Source: Arabidopsis thaliana (Eukaryota; Streptophyta; Magnoliopsida; Brassicales; Brassicaceae). From it: DNA of 64,000 nucleotides. Below, piece after piece: positions 1-12,005 of the stretch (position 1 is the first letter of the stretch; each line of letters starts with the position of its first letter). The stretch is taken from positions 15,135,261-15,199,260 of the forward strand of contig NC_003074.8 of the NCBI RefSeq assembly GCF_000001735.4, given 5' to 3'. The position numbers and the translations under genes were made by a program. A model generated the notes under the pieces. The model searched no databases. It had not been told where the DNA came from and saw only the letters and a program-made list of their open reading frames with translations.

Positions 1-1016
1 GTCAGAGCACATCAAGTTGGGGACAGTGAAGAATATGAGGTGAGGATGGCAAAGTTGGAACATATGTGTAAGGTGGAGACTAGGAGCCGCTTCTCAAAAC
101 ATGCAACTTCTAAGGTTGTAGCTTCACTCCTAAGGGCTAAGTATGTGAAGGCGTTTTGTGGTCCAAGAGCAAGAGACTTACCTGATTCTATGTTGAGTGA
201 GCACCATGTGCGAATAACGTATTAGAAAGTTGGGAAAGCTAAAGAACTGGCTGTCGAGACAGCTCATGGAGCGTATGAGAGCTCTTTCTCCTTGTTGCAT
301 GTATATTTGCATGTCTTACAACTTGCTAATCCTGGCACAATTTATCATTTGGAAACAGAGTTGGATGATAAGGGTGATGAACGTTTCAAGTATGTTTTCC
401 TATCATTGGGGGCTAGTTTCAAAGGGTTAAAATATCTTAGGAGAGTTGTTGTAGTAGATGGTACACACCTTTTTGGTAAGTTTCTTGGTTGTCTCCTTAC
501 CGCTAGTTGCCAGGATGCTAACTTCCAGATTTTTCCAATAGTTTTTGCTGTAGTGGACAGCGAGACAGATGAATCATGGACATGGTTCATGAATAAGCTT
601 TTTGAAATAATCAAAGATGGCCCTGAATTGACCTTTGTATATGATCGAAATCAACCAATATTAAGTCTGTGAGTCTTGTGTTCCCTCAAGCACACCATAG
701 AGCTTCTTTGGTCCACATAAGAAGGAATGATAAAGGAAGGTATGGAAAGAAGAGTGGTCTTCCAGCTTTAGTTTGGCAAGCAGGTAACACATTTCGGCTC
801 AAAGATTTTAATAATGTGTGTGAAACGATCAGTATGGGCTGTTGGAATTTTATAGAAGAAATGGGTCTTGCGAATTGGAGTAGGGTTCATTTTACAGGGG
901 AGAGATATAATTTGATGTCTAGTAACATTGCTGAGTCTTTAAATAATGCTTTATTACCAGCTAGGGGAAGTCCAGTTGTGGCATTGCTTGAATTTATAAT
1001 GAAAATGCTTGCTAGG
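1..1016 (+). pseudogene. MULE (Mutator-like) transposase, left part
   Basis: This is the central part of a MuDR-type transposase, the enzyme that cuts and reinserts Mutator-like DNA transposons. The start lies left of the window. One frame runs from base 1 to about 660 and shows the first catalytic Asp in VVVVDGTHL (about 451-477), the block FAVVDSETDESWTWF, and the second Asp in FVYDRN (about 636-653). It is broken by a Trp-to-stop change at 223-225 (TAG where the family has Trp) and by a 1-bp shift near 660, after which VFPQAHHRASLVHIRRN and SSNIAESLNNAL follow in another frame. The gene stops abruptly at 1016, where the Athila A LTR begins, and its next codons are found at 26,097. Family assignment is firm; it can no longer make an active enzyme. 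Confidence 0.9.
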
Positions 1017-1956
1017 TGATATGTCTATAATTTGCATGATTTAGGCATTCATTCTTCACCACTTTGTCATTGTTTCATCCACGTTTCATCTCATTACGCA
1101 ACTTTCATAGCCGCAGTGTTTCTCCTGCGACTTTGTATTCACTTTCAAGTATTTTATATTCAGTTTTCGTTTAAGTCTTTCATCATTTCTGTTATCATAT
1201 TTTCAATCGTTGTTTTGCTATTGTCTTTGATTATGTCTAAGTAGTGAACCGTATTTCTGAGGATGGGATAGATTAGTTGTGGTTTACTTGGTCGTTTTAG
1301 GTGGTTGAGTTTAGAATACTAGAATCCCTTTTGGATTAGTTGCGCTTATTGCTTGTTTCACTGGCTAATGTGGAATATGAGTCTAGACGTCCAGCGCTCA
1401 GAATGCGTTTAATGGGCGTTGGATCCTATTAATTCCACAGATATCTGCCTCTACCCCCAAGGGATTAGCTGTAGAGAGGGTATTGGCTTTAACAAGTTGA
1501 TTCGATAATGCCTGTTTAGTTAGAGATCGCTAATGGAAATTAGGTCAGTGTCTAGCTTTGCTTGAGGATTTCTATCACGGGAGTGAATTAATCTGTTGTT
1601 GAACTTGTTGTCTAAGGATAGCTTCTGTGAAGTTTTGTCAACCGCCTGAATAGATTAAGGAGACCACACTATTCGATTACCCCATCCTTAGGAATCGTTT
1701 ATCCATTTGACTGCCTGTTATCATTTCTGCTTTGTTATTCACCTGCCTGTTATTGCAATTTCTGCTTTTAGTTTCATTTCATTTCTGTTTTTGCATACTA
1801 GGAATGTTAGAACTAACCAACTCTCTACTTGGCTTGACTTAGAGCTTTCTAATCATATCTCATTTGTTTGTATCACACTGGATTGGATTGACAACCTAAA
1901 ATACTACAACGACAGGATAGTGTTTTAGGATTAATTGAGTAAAAATCCTACTATCA
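1017..1956 (+). repeat. 5' LTR of Athila A
   Basis: Starts TGATATGTC and ends CTACTATCA, matching the copy at 24,509-26,096. It is directly followed by the primer-binding site. Confidence 0.92.
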
Positions 1957-1959
1957 ATT

Positions 1960-1973
1960 TGGCACCGTTGCCA
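1960..1973 (+). other. Primer-binding site of Athila A
   Basis: TGGCACCGTTGCCA just inside the 5' LTR resembles the complement of the tRNA-Asp 3' end (TGGCGCCGTTGCC), the primer known for Athila elements. Confidence 0.75.
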
Positions 1974-2089
1974 GTTTGGTGTTTGTTTGCTATATTTGAG
2001 ATCATTAGAAACGTTAAGATCAAGTTCGCTTTTGTTACACAAATTACTAACATTGTGCCTTTTTTGTCGTTGTGTTTTAGGTACCTTGC

Positions 2090-2201
2090 AACCCGCTTTA
2101 CAGACGCATCAACAAACTCCTCCAAGTGCAGCAGAAGCATGTTGACTTTGCCTCTGAAGAAGTATTCCAAATCCAAGAGGGGGTGAATGATCAGTGCGCT
2201 G
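2090..2201 (+). mobile_element. Athila A gag remnant, left of Athila B
   Basis: A short gag-derived stretch (QQKHVDFASEEVFQIQEG) that stops at 2201, where Athila B begins. Related gag sequence resumes after 18,773. Confidence 0.7.
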
Positions 2202-3940
2202 TGATAAGTGTGTATTTTGCATGTTTTGAGCATCCATTTGTCATCACTTTAGCATCATATCATCACTGTTTTATACCATTTCTCATCATTTGTCATCACT
2301 TTGCATGTTTAGGATATGTTTGCATGCATGTTGCATACTTGTGTTGATTTCATGTGATTTAGAGCTGTTGACGAGCTAACTGGAAGAAGCGGACCTGATC
2401 ATATCAAACCACTCGACCACCAGGTCGAGTAGAAGCTTCAAGACCTCAACAGACCACTCGACCCCCTGGTCGAGTAGGGGACTTCACAACTTCAACTCAC
2501 CACTCGACCCTCTGGTCGAGTATATTCACCTCCACCACCTGACCGTCACTCGATCACATCACTCGACCTCGAGGTCAAGTGTCTTCACCTCCACTACCTG
2601 ATCATCACTCGATCGCACCACTGCACCTTGAAGTCGAGTATCACCATCACAACCACTTGACTACATACTCGATGGCGAGCTTCAGAGTCTTCTCCATTCC
2701 GCACTCAACCAGACACTCGAACACAAGGAAGAAAAGAAGACTCCAGCTAATCACTCGACCTCTCACTCGACCACCTGGGTCAAGTACAGTTCTTAATCCG
2801 TCCTAATACTGCGTCGTTTTGAGTATTAGGGTTTCAGAATATTTTGCTATAAGTAGCATGTACTTTACATTTTCGAGAACAAGTTTTTATCGAGTTTTAT
2901 TCCGCAAACACTGTGTTCTAGACCTTTTGTAATCCGGATTTCTCTTTATCTATTCAGTATTGAGCATTCGGTATTTGTTCTTGATTTCGTTTACTGTTGT
3001 TCATCCTGTTATCGTTTTGCTATCACACTGTTGTTATCATGTTTTCATCTTGTTCAACGTTTATGTTCTCTGCAATGATGTCTGAGTAGTGAATAGGTTT
3101 CTGAGGATGGGTTAGAGTAGTGTAGAATTCTCAGTATGCTAGGTGGTTGAGTATTGATTGATAGATCCCTTATGGATTAGTTGTTCTCAATGCCTATTGC
3201 TTTCTGATCAACTGGAATTTGAACCCTGACATTTCCGCGCCCAAAAGGTGTTCGATGAAATGTCTGAACCATTAATTCCAGAGATTCGTGGCCCTGTACC
3301 AAGGTATTGGTTGAAGGGAGCGTTTTGGCTTTAACTTGTTGATTCGTAATGCCTGTTAGGTTAGCTCTCGTCAATGGTGATTGAGTCTGGGACTAGGTTA
3401 ACTTGAGGGTCTCTGTTGCGGTGGCACTTAGATTTGGTTAATGAACTTGTTGTTATTTATTGAGCATGTCAATCACCTATAAACTGAGGAAACGAAACTA
3501 CTCAATTACCCCATCCTCGGGAATTCTTTATCTGATTGAATTTATTGTTTACTCTACTGTCGTTTACTACATCTTGTCATCTGTTGCTTAGTTTCTGCAA
3601 TTCTTTACTGTTACTCGACCTAATACTCGACCACCCAGTTGTCTGGCAACAGACTTTGCAGTCGAGTATCCCTGTTTCATTTTCTGTCTGTTACTCGACC
3701 TGTCACTCGACCACACCCAGTGCTCTGCAACGAGCTGTGTTGGTCGAGTGTTTTATTGTTTCTGCTTGAATTTCTGTTTTCTGCATGTTCTCTTCGAACT
3801 GCTAGAACACACCAAAACCTGTTATTGTTTGGCTTGACTTAGTGACTTCTGATCACATCTTGATTGTTAGCATCACACCTATTTGGATTGAACGATATGA
3901 TAGTTCTTTAGGATGAATTGATCTTAAAAACCTATTATCA
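2202..3940 (+). repeat. 5' LTR of Athila B
   Basis: Starts TGATAAGTG and ends CCTATTATCA. It contains four short hairpins of the form ACTCGACC-loop-GGTCGAGT (2411-2580), a TATA-like GCTATAAGTAG near 2849, and the R/U5 part shared in outline with Athila A. The matching 3' copy lies at 17,259-18,773. Confidence 0.92.
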
Positions 3941-3943
3941 ATT

Positions 3944-3957
3944 TGGTGCCGTTGCCA
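3944..3957 (+). other. Primer-binding site of Athila B
   Basis: TGGTGCCGTTGCCA directly after the 5' LTR, close to the tRNA-Asp complement used by Athila elements. Confidence 0.75.
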
Positions 3958-4085
3958 ATTGAGTGTTTGTTTGTTACATTTGAGATTTCAGACTTGCTTA
4001 TATCAAGTTCTTTCTCAATTTTCAATTCGGTTGCTAACTGTGTGTTTTTCTTGTTGTCTTCTTGATCCAGGTACACCTCTGTTGT

Positions 4086-4274
4086 ATGCAAACTCGATCA
4101 ACAGGTAATCAGAACCTCCTTTTCAACGACAACATCGACCGCATAGCTGGCAAACTCAGAGAAAGGAGAAACACAGTCAACCTTGTTCCCCAACAACCAC
4201 TCGAAATGGCTGACGAACAGAATCAACAAAATGGCCCTTCCAACATTGGTGCTGGAGATGCACCACGTGATCAC
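4086..4274 (+). mobile_element. Athila B gag, left part
   Basis: Start of an Athila gag frame ([20 protein letters not shown]). It is cut at 4274 by the ATLANTYS-like insertion and ends in its target duplication ATCAC. Confidence 0.82.
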
Positions 4275-4780
4275 TGTGGATGTCGGATTCACACACTCAA
4301 GTATTTATTTATTTAGTGGGTAGGATTATTCTTGAGGACAAATATAATAGAAAATAGATAGATGATTATAGAGAAAACTATGAGTATTGTAAAAGAATGT
4401 GTATAGCTAATTTGCACCAAGAAAATGCGTGTATCTTTACATGGTCTTTGACTCACAATATATACCCAAAGAATACATTTAATTCTTATTTAATCACAAT
4501 CATTCTATCTTAAATGCATCCGTTTCTAATCTTCGAATAAATTATTTGAACCTTTGAATTTGAATCCACTCCGGACCTTCTTGACTTCACCTTTCGGCCC
4601 ATTCGGCCTCCTCAATTCGGGTAGTCTTGACTTTGATGCTACACTCACTTCGCAGGTCAGCACCTCATCCCTACTCTCACCTCGAAGACGCTTGTGGGCC
4701 TTCTCTCTTATGGGCTTCCTTTACCCACGTAGCAATGTTTTGCCGGATCCGAGCCCATGGTGCGGGATCCGACACCAACA
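4275..4780 (-). repeat. 3' LTR of the ATLANTYS-like element
   Basis: 506 bp with terminal TG...CA. It ends in GGATCCGACACCAACA on the plus strand and matches 11,553-12,005. Confidence 0.9.
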
Positions 4781-4796
4781 ATTAGCCCCCCAAGTC
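4781..4796 (-). other. Polypurine tract of the ATLANTYS-like element
   Basis: On the minus strand the sequence just before the LTR is GACTTGGGGGGCTAAT, a G-rich purine tract. This fixes the element's orientation. Confidence 0.75.
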
Positions 4797-5109
4797 TTTC
4801 GAAGTATTACTCCAGTTTGGAAGGCTTTAATGCTATAAGGGCAAAGATTGCGCCAAATGATTCTTTTGATTTCCCGCCTAAGTTGCGCAATTGAGTTAAT
4901 CTCAGAATTTCCTATAATTACTCATGTGAGACTTGTCGCAATTATGACCGTATATTGTTTATTTACTATTAAAGCGGAGAAACTCTTCCACTTCCTCCAC
5001 GACTCCCAAGGCGGTTCCGTCATCATCACTGGTTCGCGTATAGGTAAATTCACTTTACTCTTTCCTTGTCATTTTATTTTTTACGCTTCTCTCTGAAAGC
5101 AAAGTTCTT

Positions 5110-7863
5110 CTCTCTCTACAAACCTTCAATCTTCTTATTCTCTACACGATGAATTCCGAAATTGAAAGACCTGAATCCCCCTCTTTTGACAACGCCGGCT
5201 CTAGTAACGACCTCTGCACCCGGCCAAATGACATCGCCGGTCCCCACTATCAATCCACATGCACCTTCTAATCTCTTAATCGATTGGGAGAGCTCTGTCA
5301 GATTCTGGTCGAAGTAATGAAGGATTTTCAGATGCCGGAGCCTACCGAATCACCGGAGGAACACCGTCCCGGGTTCTTCTGCGTGTACGAGATTTACTTC
5401 AAAGGGTGTGGCTTGACTTTTCCTCTCCCCGAAGCCCTCGTTCGTTACTTGTTGGCCCTTGAAATCGCCTTACCCCAGCTAACTCCCAACCTCCTCCGGA
5501 CTATTCTGGGAATTATTACTATTGCGGCTGAAGCCGGATACGCCATCGGGGTTCTAAAACTGAACGAACTTCTCAGTGTGAGGAGTTTTCGAACAAAGTC
5601 GGATACTTCTCGGCTTATCCGAACGCCAATAGAAATCTCATCTCGCACCTTCCGAACAAAGAAGAGAATTGGCATCACCCGTGGTTCTTAGTTTAAAAGA
5701 GCCTTGCCTCGATCGGAAACCTCCTGGACTTGCTCCCCTCGAAGTGGACCACTAAGCCCGGTAGTTATTAGGTCATTCATATGAAATTCATTTTATTTCT
5801 TGTCTTATCTGACCAACTTCTATTTTTCACTTCGCAACTTTCATCGCACCTACCCTTCCTACTGCTGAATTCGGCGAATTCTTCAAGATTATCATCGAAG
5901 GAAAAACCCTTTGGAACTCCTTCACTCTCGACCGGTTCATAGAAGCCAACCACAAGCTTAGGATGAGCCCCCCTGGACATCTCCTCCAGCTGCCACTGCC
6001 CCCTTCTTTATCCAAAGGGACTTCTGCTCGGGCCATCACAGCTCGACGCAAGACAATGTCCAAGTCGATTGTGGAGGCTTGCGAAGTGAACAAATCATTC
6101 TTCCAATCCACAGTCGACAAAAAGGAATATAGCAGAACCTTGCTAGTCAACGATGGCAGTGCCGAATGGGCAAGATCTGCCGGTGCTTACAGACCCACTC
6201 CTCACCGTAAAGGTCACAGCGGCCGGTCATCCCACAAGGAGCGATCACCTCGCTGTGACTCACCTTGGCCCACTTCCCAAACTGGACTCTGCAGCGAGCC
6301 AATTGCTGACCTGATTCGGAAGAAGAGAGACAGACCAACCCGCAGAAGCTCCTCCCCCAAAAGAGACAAGACGAGGGCCCGGACTGACCGCTCTCCTCGG
6401 CCGTCGCTGCCACCCCGATCTATGGGCCCTCCTCCTCCAGTCACCGTATCTCCTTCGTCTGGATCAGGAGGTGAAAAGGCAGAGCGGAGACAGATCCGAG
6501 ATGCTGGAACTAAAGCTGTTTTGGTTCCTCAGACCAAGTCGCTCACGGGTTAGAAATTTCCTCCCATTTTTATTATTACATTTTTTACCATTTCGACTTA
6601 TTGACTTAGAGTTCCTTGACCGGTCCGACCTTCTTTAACAGCGATGGAAACGGAGGGAAACGTCTTTCAATGTTTCAAAACCGGAAAAGACACCATCCTG
6701 CCAGCCTTCGATAGGTGGCGTCCTGCAATTTGTGAACGATTCCTACTCCATGCCCATCACTCATCTCGAGTTAGTTCCTTTTTCCCACAATAGATCTTTT
6801 AATCTTTGCTCCTTTACTCTGTCGCTAACCCCTTCTCGTTGTTATCTGATTCAGGCGAACAGCGAACTCAACGACATGATTGAGTACTACGAAAAGCTAC
6901 TACTTGACAGGGAAAAAATGTTATGGCGTGAAAAGATAAGTCTTCGTCCCTTGAGTCCAATCTCCGCTCTTCAAATGACACCAGGCTGAAATTGGAGGAT
7001 CAATTGGCCAACCTGTCCACCGAACTCATGAAGTCCAACGGCGAGCTGCAGGAACAGTACCAAAGGTACGATAAAATCCAAGAAGAACTCTCAACTTCTC
7101 GGGACAGACTTTCGGAATCCTAATCCAGTGCCTACGAATTGTCCAACCAGATGTCCGAATTGCAGCTTAAGTACAAAGCGGTGGCCAACTATCAGGACGC
7201 TAAGTTGGCGAGGTCGGCATCAAAGGCCGGGAAAGGGGTGAAAGGTCGCGGGATGGAGTTGATCCAAGGGGCAATCGTCTTCATCCAAACCGAAAAGGCT
7301 AGAATGGAGCTGGAATCGGACATCAAGGAGTACGAGGGCAATCTCCTCCTTTTGGACCAAACTCATGAAGATGACTTTTCTGAAGAACGAGAGTGGGACG
7401 AGTTGAAAGCCGTTCTGGAAGAGAAGCGAAATCGTTTACCTGCCCTTCCTTCCTCGTCGTTCAACCCTCAACAGTTCGAGGAGTTCTTCACTGAATTGCC
7501 TCCTTTGAGCGAATCTGGTTTAGACTGGGCTGGTAAATTCTGACTCTTCTCTTTTTTTTTCAAAAAAAAACGATCCACAGCGAATTACTCTTGTGTTAGT
7601 CCGAGATGATTGCCTTAGGTGTTAGCGATTCCGTTGAACCCGAAGTGCCTATCGCGCCGACGCCAATTCTGGAGGCGGTAATCACTCCGCCTGAAATTTC
7701 TCCATCCACAAACTCGGAGACAGTGGTCATCGAGGACGATGATGGCTCAGACTCCGTGGTTCCTAGCGAGCAGCCTGCTACTGGCGAGCCGGATGAGACT
7801 GAAACAACTGCCGCAGATCCCGAGTCAGTTCAAATCGAACCCGAGATGCCCGAGAACTCGTAG
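5110..7863 (+). mobile_element. ATLANTYS accessory ORF block 1 (Transposase_28-like)
   Basis: Coding-like sequence antisense to the element's own integrase. The first part (about 5284-5560) contains GFFCVYEIYFKGCGLTFPLP, which matches the plant domain labelled 'putative gypsy type transposon' (Transposase_28). A basic SPKR/RS-rich stretch follows (6200-6480), then a coiled-coil region (about 6850-7540) and an acidic Pro/Glu-rich tail (7606-7863). Antisense extra ORFs are known in Tat-lineage elements; their role is unknown. Broken. Confidence 0.7.
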
Positions 7864-8434
7864 TGGCTGTGTCCACTTAATGGGGATTGTCTCTTAAACT
7901 CGAAATTTATTATTGTTTTTTTAATTACTTTACTTGCCTAAGTAGGCTTTAAACAAATACTTTGCCTGAGGAGGCTTTTAAACCTTTCCTTTAAAACTAT
8001 GATCCCAAGAGGGTTTTCTTTGTGTTAATTTTGAGTATGGATTTGCAAAGTCCATCTTTTTAAATAGCGTTTTTGTTTAACCATGTGGTAAAGTTACGGG
8101 ATTTGTAGGTTGATCAGACCTATCCCTAAAAATGTGGACTCGAATCCGCGAACTCCGCAACTCGGGTTTAGTCAGTTCGATTTATTTCGCGGGCTCTGAG
8201 CCTTTACTATTTACTCTGCATTTAATGGCCCACTTATCTTAAATTCAACAGTTGCCTTTTTGTCCTTGGAAATCTGGAAAAGTGTCACGCTTCTAAGGCA
8301 ATAATTGACTTTTCCTCGATTCCCAAAAATGGATAAACTCATTCGGACACGCCACAATTATTAACTTTGTGGTTTCGAGTAAAACCCTAAATCACTATAA
8401 ATAAGAGCATAAACTTTCTCAACTCTCGAAAAAC
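7864..8434 (+). promoter_or_regulatory. Spacer and internal promoter between accessory ORF blocks
   Basis: No coding signal. A TATA-like CACTATAAATAAGAGC at about 8393-8408 lies 30-40 bp upstream of the next ORF start (8435), suggesting a promoter internal to the element. Confidence 0.4.
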
Positions 8435-9085
8435 ATGATCGCAGAAATTTACTTGGACAACACCTATAAAATGGAACGCGAAAGAGCCTGCACCGTCTGC
8501 CCCCTCGACCCCGGGAGTCCCTTGTTTCTGTCCGGCGATGGCTTCGAGCCCACCGGTGTCCTCTTTCCAAACGCTTTTTTCCACTTCCCTTCGAAAGATA
8601 AAAAGGAGGCGTACGACTTTATGGACAAGGTAAATCCTCTCTCGTTCTCTTTTTCGGAACAAGTTTAACTCGTTTTTAACCAGTTCATATTCTAGGTCGT
8701 CGACAAGCATCGCCGCTTGTACGATGAAAGGCAGCGTTTGGGCCTCAAGAGGCAAACGCTGGAGGCCCGAATTGCCCGTATCGAGAGGAAGATAAGGGCT
8801 ATGGAGAGCGACCCTTTTCAATGGGAGTGGAGGAACTTCGACTGCGTGGCGAAGATCCCGCACATGCTCCGGATGTACCTTCGTGCTCGAGGCCAAGTCT
8901 CCGGTCCTGTAAACGCTCCGGTTCAAGTGATCCCGTCTGACAGTGAGGACAGTGACGACGAGGAGGAGGACAGTAACCCCTGGAAGCGCGTGAAGAATGA
9001 ACCCGACGTGGACGTCAAAAACGAGGCGTCCACTTCGAACCCCGAACCGGCGATGCAGGAGCCTGTTCCTGAGCCCCTTCCCTAA
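8435..9085 (+). mobile_element. ATLANTYS accessory ORF block 2
   Basis: A small acidic coding-like region in two blocks. The first reads ERACTVCPLDPGSPLFLSGD; the second begins KHRRLYDERQRLGLKRQTLE (a helical, charged segment) and ends in an Asp/Glu-rich stretch (PSDSEDSDDEEEDSNPWKR). The bases between look like a short intron. I know no function. It is antisense to the element's pol, like block 1. Confidence 0.5.
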
Positions 9086-9359
9086 ATGTTTTCTGAGACT
9101 CAAAACCTTTTATTTTCGCATGGACTTACCTACTCGGCTTCGGCCCAGTTTATTTAAGGAAACTTTCCAACTTTCCTTGATTCAGAAAATATTCGTTTTG
9201 GAGATATTCTTTAAATGCAGAGCGAACAAGGCGACGTGAATGCTTCCGCGAATCACTCCGGCTCTAAATGGAATCAAATCTTTGAAAGCTAAGAAAACTT
9301 CTTATAAATTTCCTCTCTAGGTCCTCCTTCATTCCTCACTAACAATACCGTGTTTTTCT

Positions 9360-9806
9360 TTCGCAGTTATGGCCTTCAACCTCCGATGCTCGGAATCCAT
9401 GCCAGACTTTTCGAGGATCGGGATGATCGACGAGGACATTCCAAATGTACCAGACAGAGGACGCCCCCCACTTCGCAGCTTCAGATCCCAGATCCGAGCT
9501 CCGTGTGCACTAATTAAGGACCTTTCGAGCAGAGATTAGGACATCGCGATGTCCTTCATCAAAGCTCTCGCGGCTCAACACAAAAAACGCTCAACGGAAA
9601 AGAAGAAACTTCGAAAGAAGATCAACCAAATGCTGCGGAGAGTCACTGTGATATCAAGGGAGTTACACACCCTCAACTCTCACCCCGGAGATTGGATCGA
9701 ACTTGGAATCGCAGAATTTGCTCGCATCCCGGATTGTATGATGCTCATTCTTGACATCGCCAGTCAAGGGGTCGAGGTGTTCTGCAAGACGAGGAGGATT
9801 TCCTAG
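9360..9806 (+). mobile_element. ATLANTYS accessory ORF block 3
   Basis: A short basic reading frame ending at 9806 (KKRSTEKKKLRKKINQMLRR), probably a further copy-like or C-terminal piece of the accessory genes. Not recognised beyond that. Confidence 0.35.
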
Positions 9807-10065
9807 TTCGAAGTGTGTCTAAGATTTTGGCACCTTTCCATCGTTTTTCTTTTTAAATAAATCTATCTTTGCTTCCTGCTTTGTTCGTTCGCATAGTCGA
9901 ACTCCTTGTTTTCATTCTTTCGTATAATCAAAGTCTTTTTTAACATGAATAAAACAAATTCGATTAATAGCTGAACTCGTTTCCGAGCTGCCTACGTACC
10001 CATTTCGAGATCAAGCCTCACAGTAGTTCATATACAAAAAATGCGTGTCTTTTTCCCTTTTCGTT

Positions 10066-11381
10066 TTAAACATAAAATTTCTTCAAGTTCATAATATTCC
10101 AAGGACGTTGGACTGGTCTGTCCTCTAAATCTTTCAATCTGTAAACACCATTTCGGACCACCTCGGTAACAATATAAGGACCTTCCCAATTAATGCCAAG
10201 TTTGTCTGCTCCTTCTTCTTTCTTGTTATCGAACACACGTTTCAAAACATAATCGCCCACAAAGAAAGGTCTGCTTTTGACTTTCGAATTGTAATACCGA
10301 GCTTCTGCATGTTGATAATTCTGAATTCGGATTAAGGCTTGATCTCACCTCTCGTTGGGTATCCAGCGAATCGTCGAGCATTGCAGAATTCTCTTTTTCA
10401 TTCAAAGGAGCTTCCGTTCGACGAAGTCCTGGCACATTGAGCTCGGCTGGTACAACTGCCTCCATCCCGTAAACCAATGAAAACGGGATTTCACCGGTCG
10501 AGCGCCTAGGAGTTGTGCGATATGCGCATAAGACTGGCTGAAGTTCATCATACCATGCCCCCTTTAAATGACTTAAAACATTTCTTAAGATTGCTTAGAA
10601 TTGTCTTATTTGCAGCTTCGGCCTGACCGTTCCCTTGTGGATACCGCGGAGTGTAATAACTAACCTTAATCCCCCAGTCCGAGCAAAATGCTTCAAACTC
10701 GTGCAAAATAAATTGCGGTCCATTGTCAGTAACTATTTCGTATGGAACGCCATGCCTGCATATGATGTTCTTTCAAATGAAAGTCTTTACTGCCGAATCT
10801 TTAATATTCACATACGCTTCAGCTTCAATCCACTTCGAAAAATAATCAGTTAGAACCAGTAGATATTGTACACCTCGGGTTGACCTATGTAATGCTCCAA
10901 TGATATCCATTGACCATCTCATGAAAGGGTACGGGGCGGAGATCGAAGAGAATAACTCCGAAGGTTGGTGAATGAGTGGTGCATGGAGTTGGCAACGTTT
11001 GCATCGTTGAGCATACTTAACGCAGTCCGTGATCATAGTAGGCCAGTAGTATCCCATTCTCTTGATCTTGAAAGCCATAGCCCTTCCCGAGAAATGACTT
11101 CCACACAAGCCTTCATGTACTTCGCTCATAACAATCTCGACTTCGGGCCCAAAAATGCAAAGTAAGTAGGAATCACTTACACCTCGCCTATATAAAGAAT
11201 TCTTTGATGGACAAAATTTCGCGCTAACGATTCTCATTTTTCTAGCTTGCCATTTGTTCTTTGGGAGCTCGCCTGTAGCGATGTAATGCTTTATTGGCTC
11301 CCTCCAATCAGCCCCCCCAATCTTTAGCCGGAATTCAGTCAATTTCGTGAAACACTCGAGCTTCTGGTTCAGGATGTTCAT
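10066..11381 (-). mobile_element. ATLANTYS-like integrase remnant
   Basis: Minus-strand pol C-terminal part: an HHCC-like region ([20 protein letters not shown]), the integrase core ([35 protein letters not shown]) and a C-terminal domain ([20 protein letters not shown]). The order and motifs are typical of Ty3/gypsy integrase. Broken. Confidence 0.88.
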
Positions 11382-11552
11382 TTGGTGCTAATATATCCTC
11401 GTCAACCCACGGTTCGGTTTCAGCTTCGATTGTAGCGCCAGGGGTGATTTCTTCTATTAGTTCGAGCCCAATATCTTCCTGCACAGTAGGCTTAGGTATA
11501 GTTGTTTCTTTTGACTTTCGCCTTTTGACAGGTGGTAATTCGACAACAAGTT

Positions 11553-12005
11553 ATTCTTGAGGACAAATATACTATAAAATAGATAGATAATTATAGAGAA
11601 AACTATGAGTATTGTAAAAGAATATGTATAGCTAATTTGCACCAAGAAAATGCGTGTGTCTTTACATGGGCTTTGACTCACAATATATACCCAAAGAATA
11701 CATTTAATTCTTATTTAATCATAATCATTCTATCTTAAACGCATCCGTTTCTAATCTTCGAATTAATTATTTGAACGTTTGAATTTGAATCCACTCCGGA
11801 CCTTCTTGACTTCACCTTTCGGCCCATTCAGCCTCCTCAATCCGGGTAGTCTTGACTTCGATGCTACACTCACTTCGCAGGTCAGCACCTCATCCCTACT
11901 CTCACCTCGAAGACGCTTGTGGGCCTTCTCTCTTATGGGCTTCCTTTACCCACGTAGCAATCTTTGGCCGGATCCGAGCCCATGGTGCGGGATCCGACAC
12001 CAACA
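11553..12005 (-). repeat. 5' LTR of the ATLANTYS-like element
   Basis: Matches 4332-4780 with about 15 differences by eye and ends at the ATCAC duplication. Confidence 0.88.

Larger units (their letters stand above)
4275..12005 (-). mobile_element. Tat-lineage (ATLANTYS-like) Ty3/gypsy element, nested in Athila B
   Basis: Lies on the minus strand with a perfect 5-bp duplication ATCAC (4270-4274 and 12,006-12,010). LTR ends form the inverted repeat TGTTGGTGTCGGATCC / GGATCCGACACCAACA. In element order (right to left) it has an LTR (11,553-12,005), an integrase-region remnant (10,066-11,381), a long block of accessory ORFs on the opposite strand (5110-9806), a polypurine tract and an LTR (4275-4780). 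Gag, protease and reverse transcriptase were not found. The LTRs differ at about 15 of 450 positions by eye, the lowest of the three nested elements. Broken. Confidence 0.88.

Noticed and set aside
2579-2806. A short frame repeated at 17,388-17,615
   Set aside because: The same Athila B LTR sequence in its two copies; U3 hairpin region, not a gene.
8387-9103. 238-codon minus-strand frame
   Set aside because: Shadow of the acidic accessory ORF of the ATLANTYS-like element on the plus strand; no recognisable domain.
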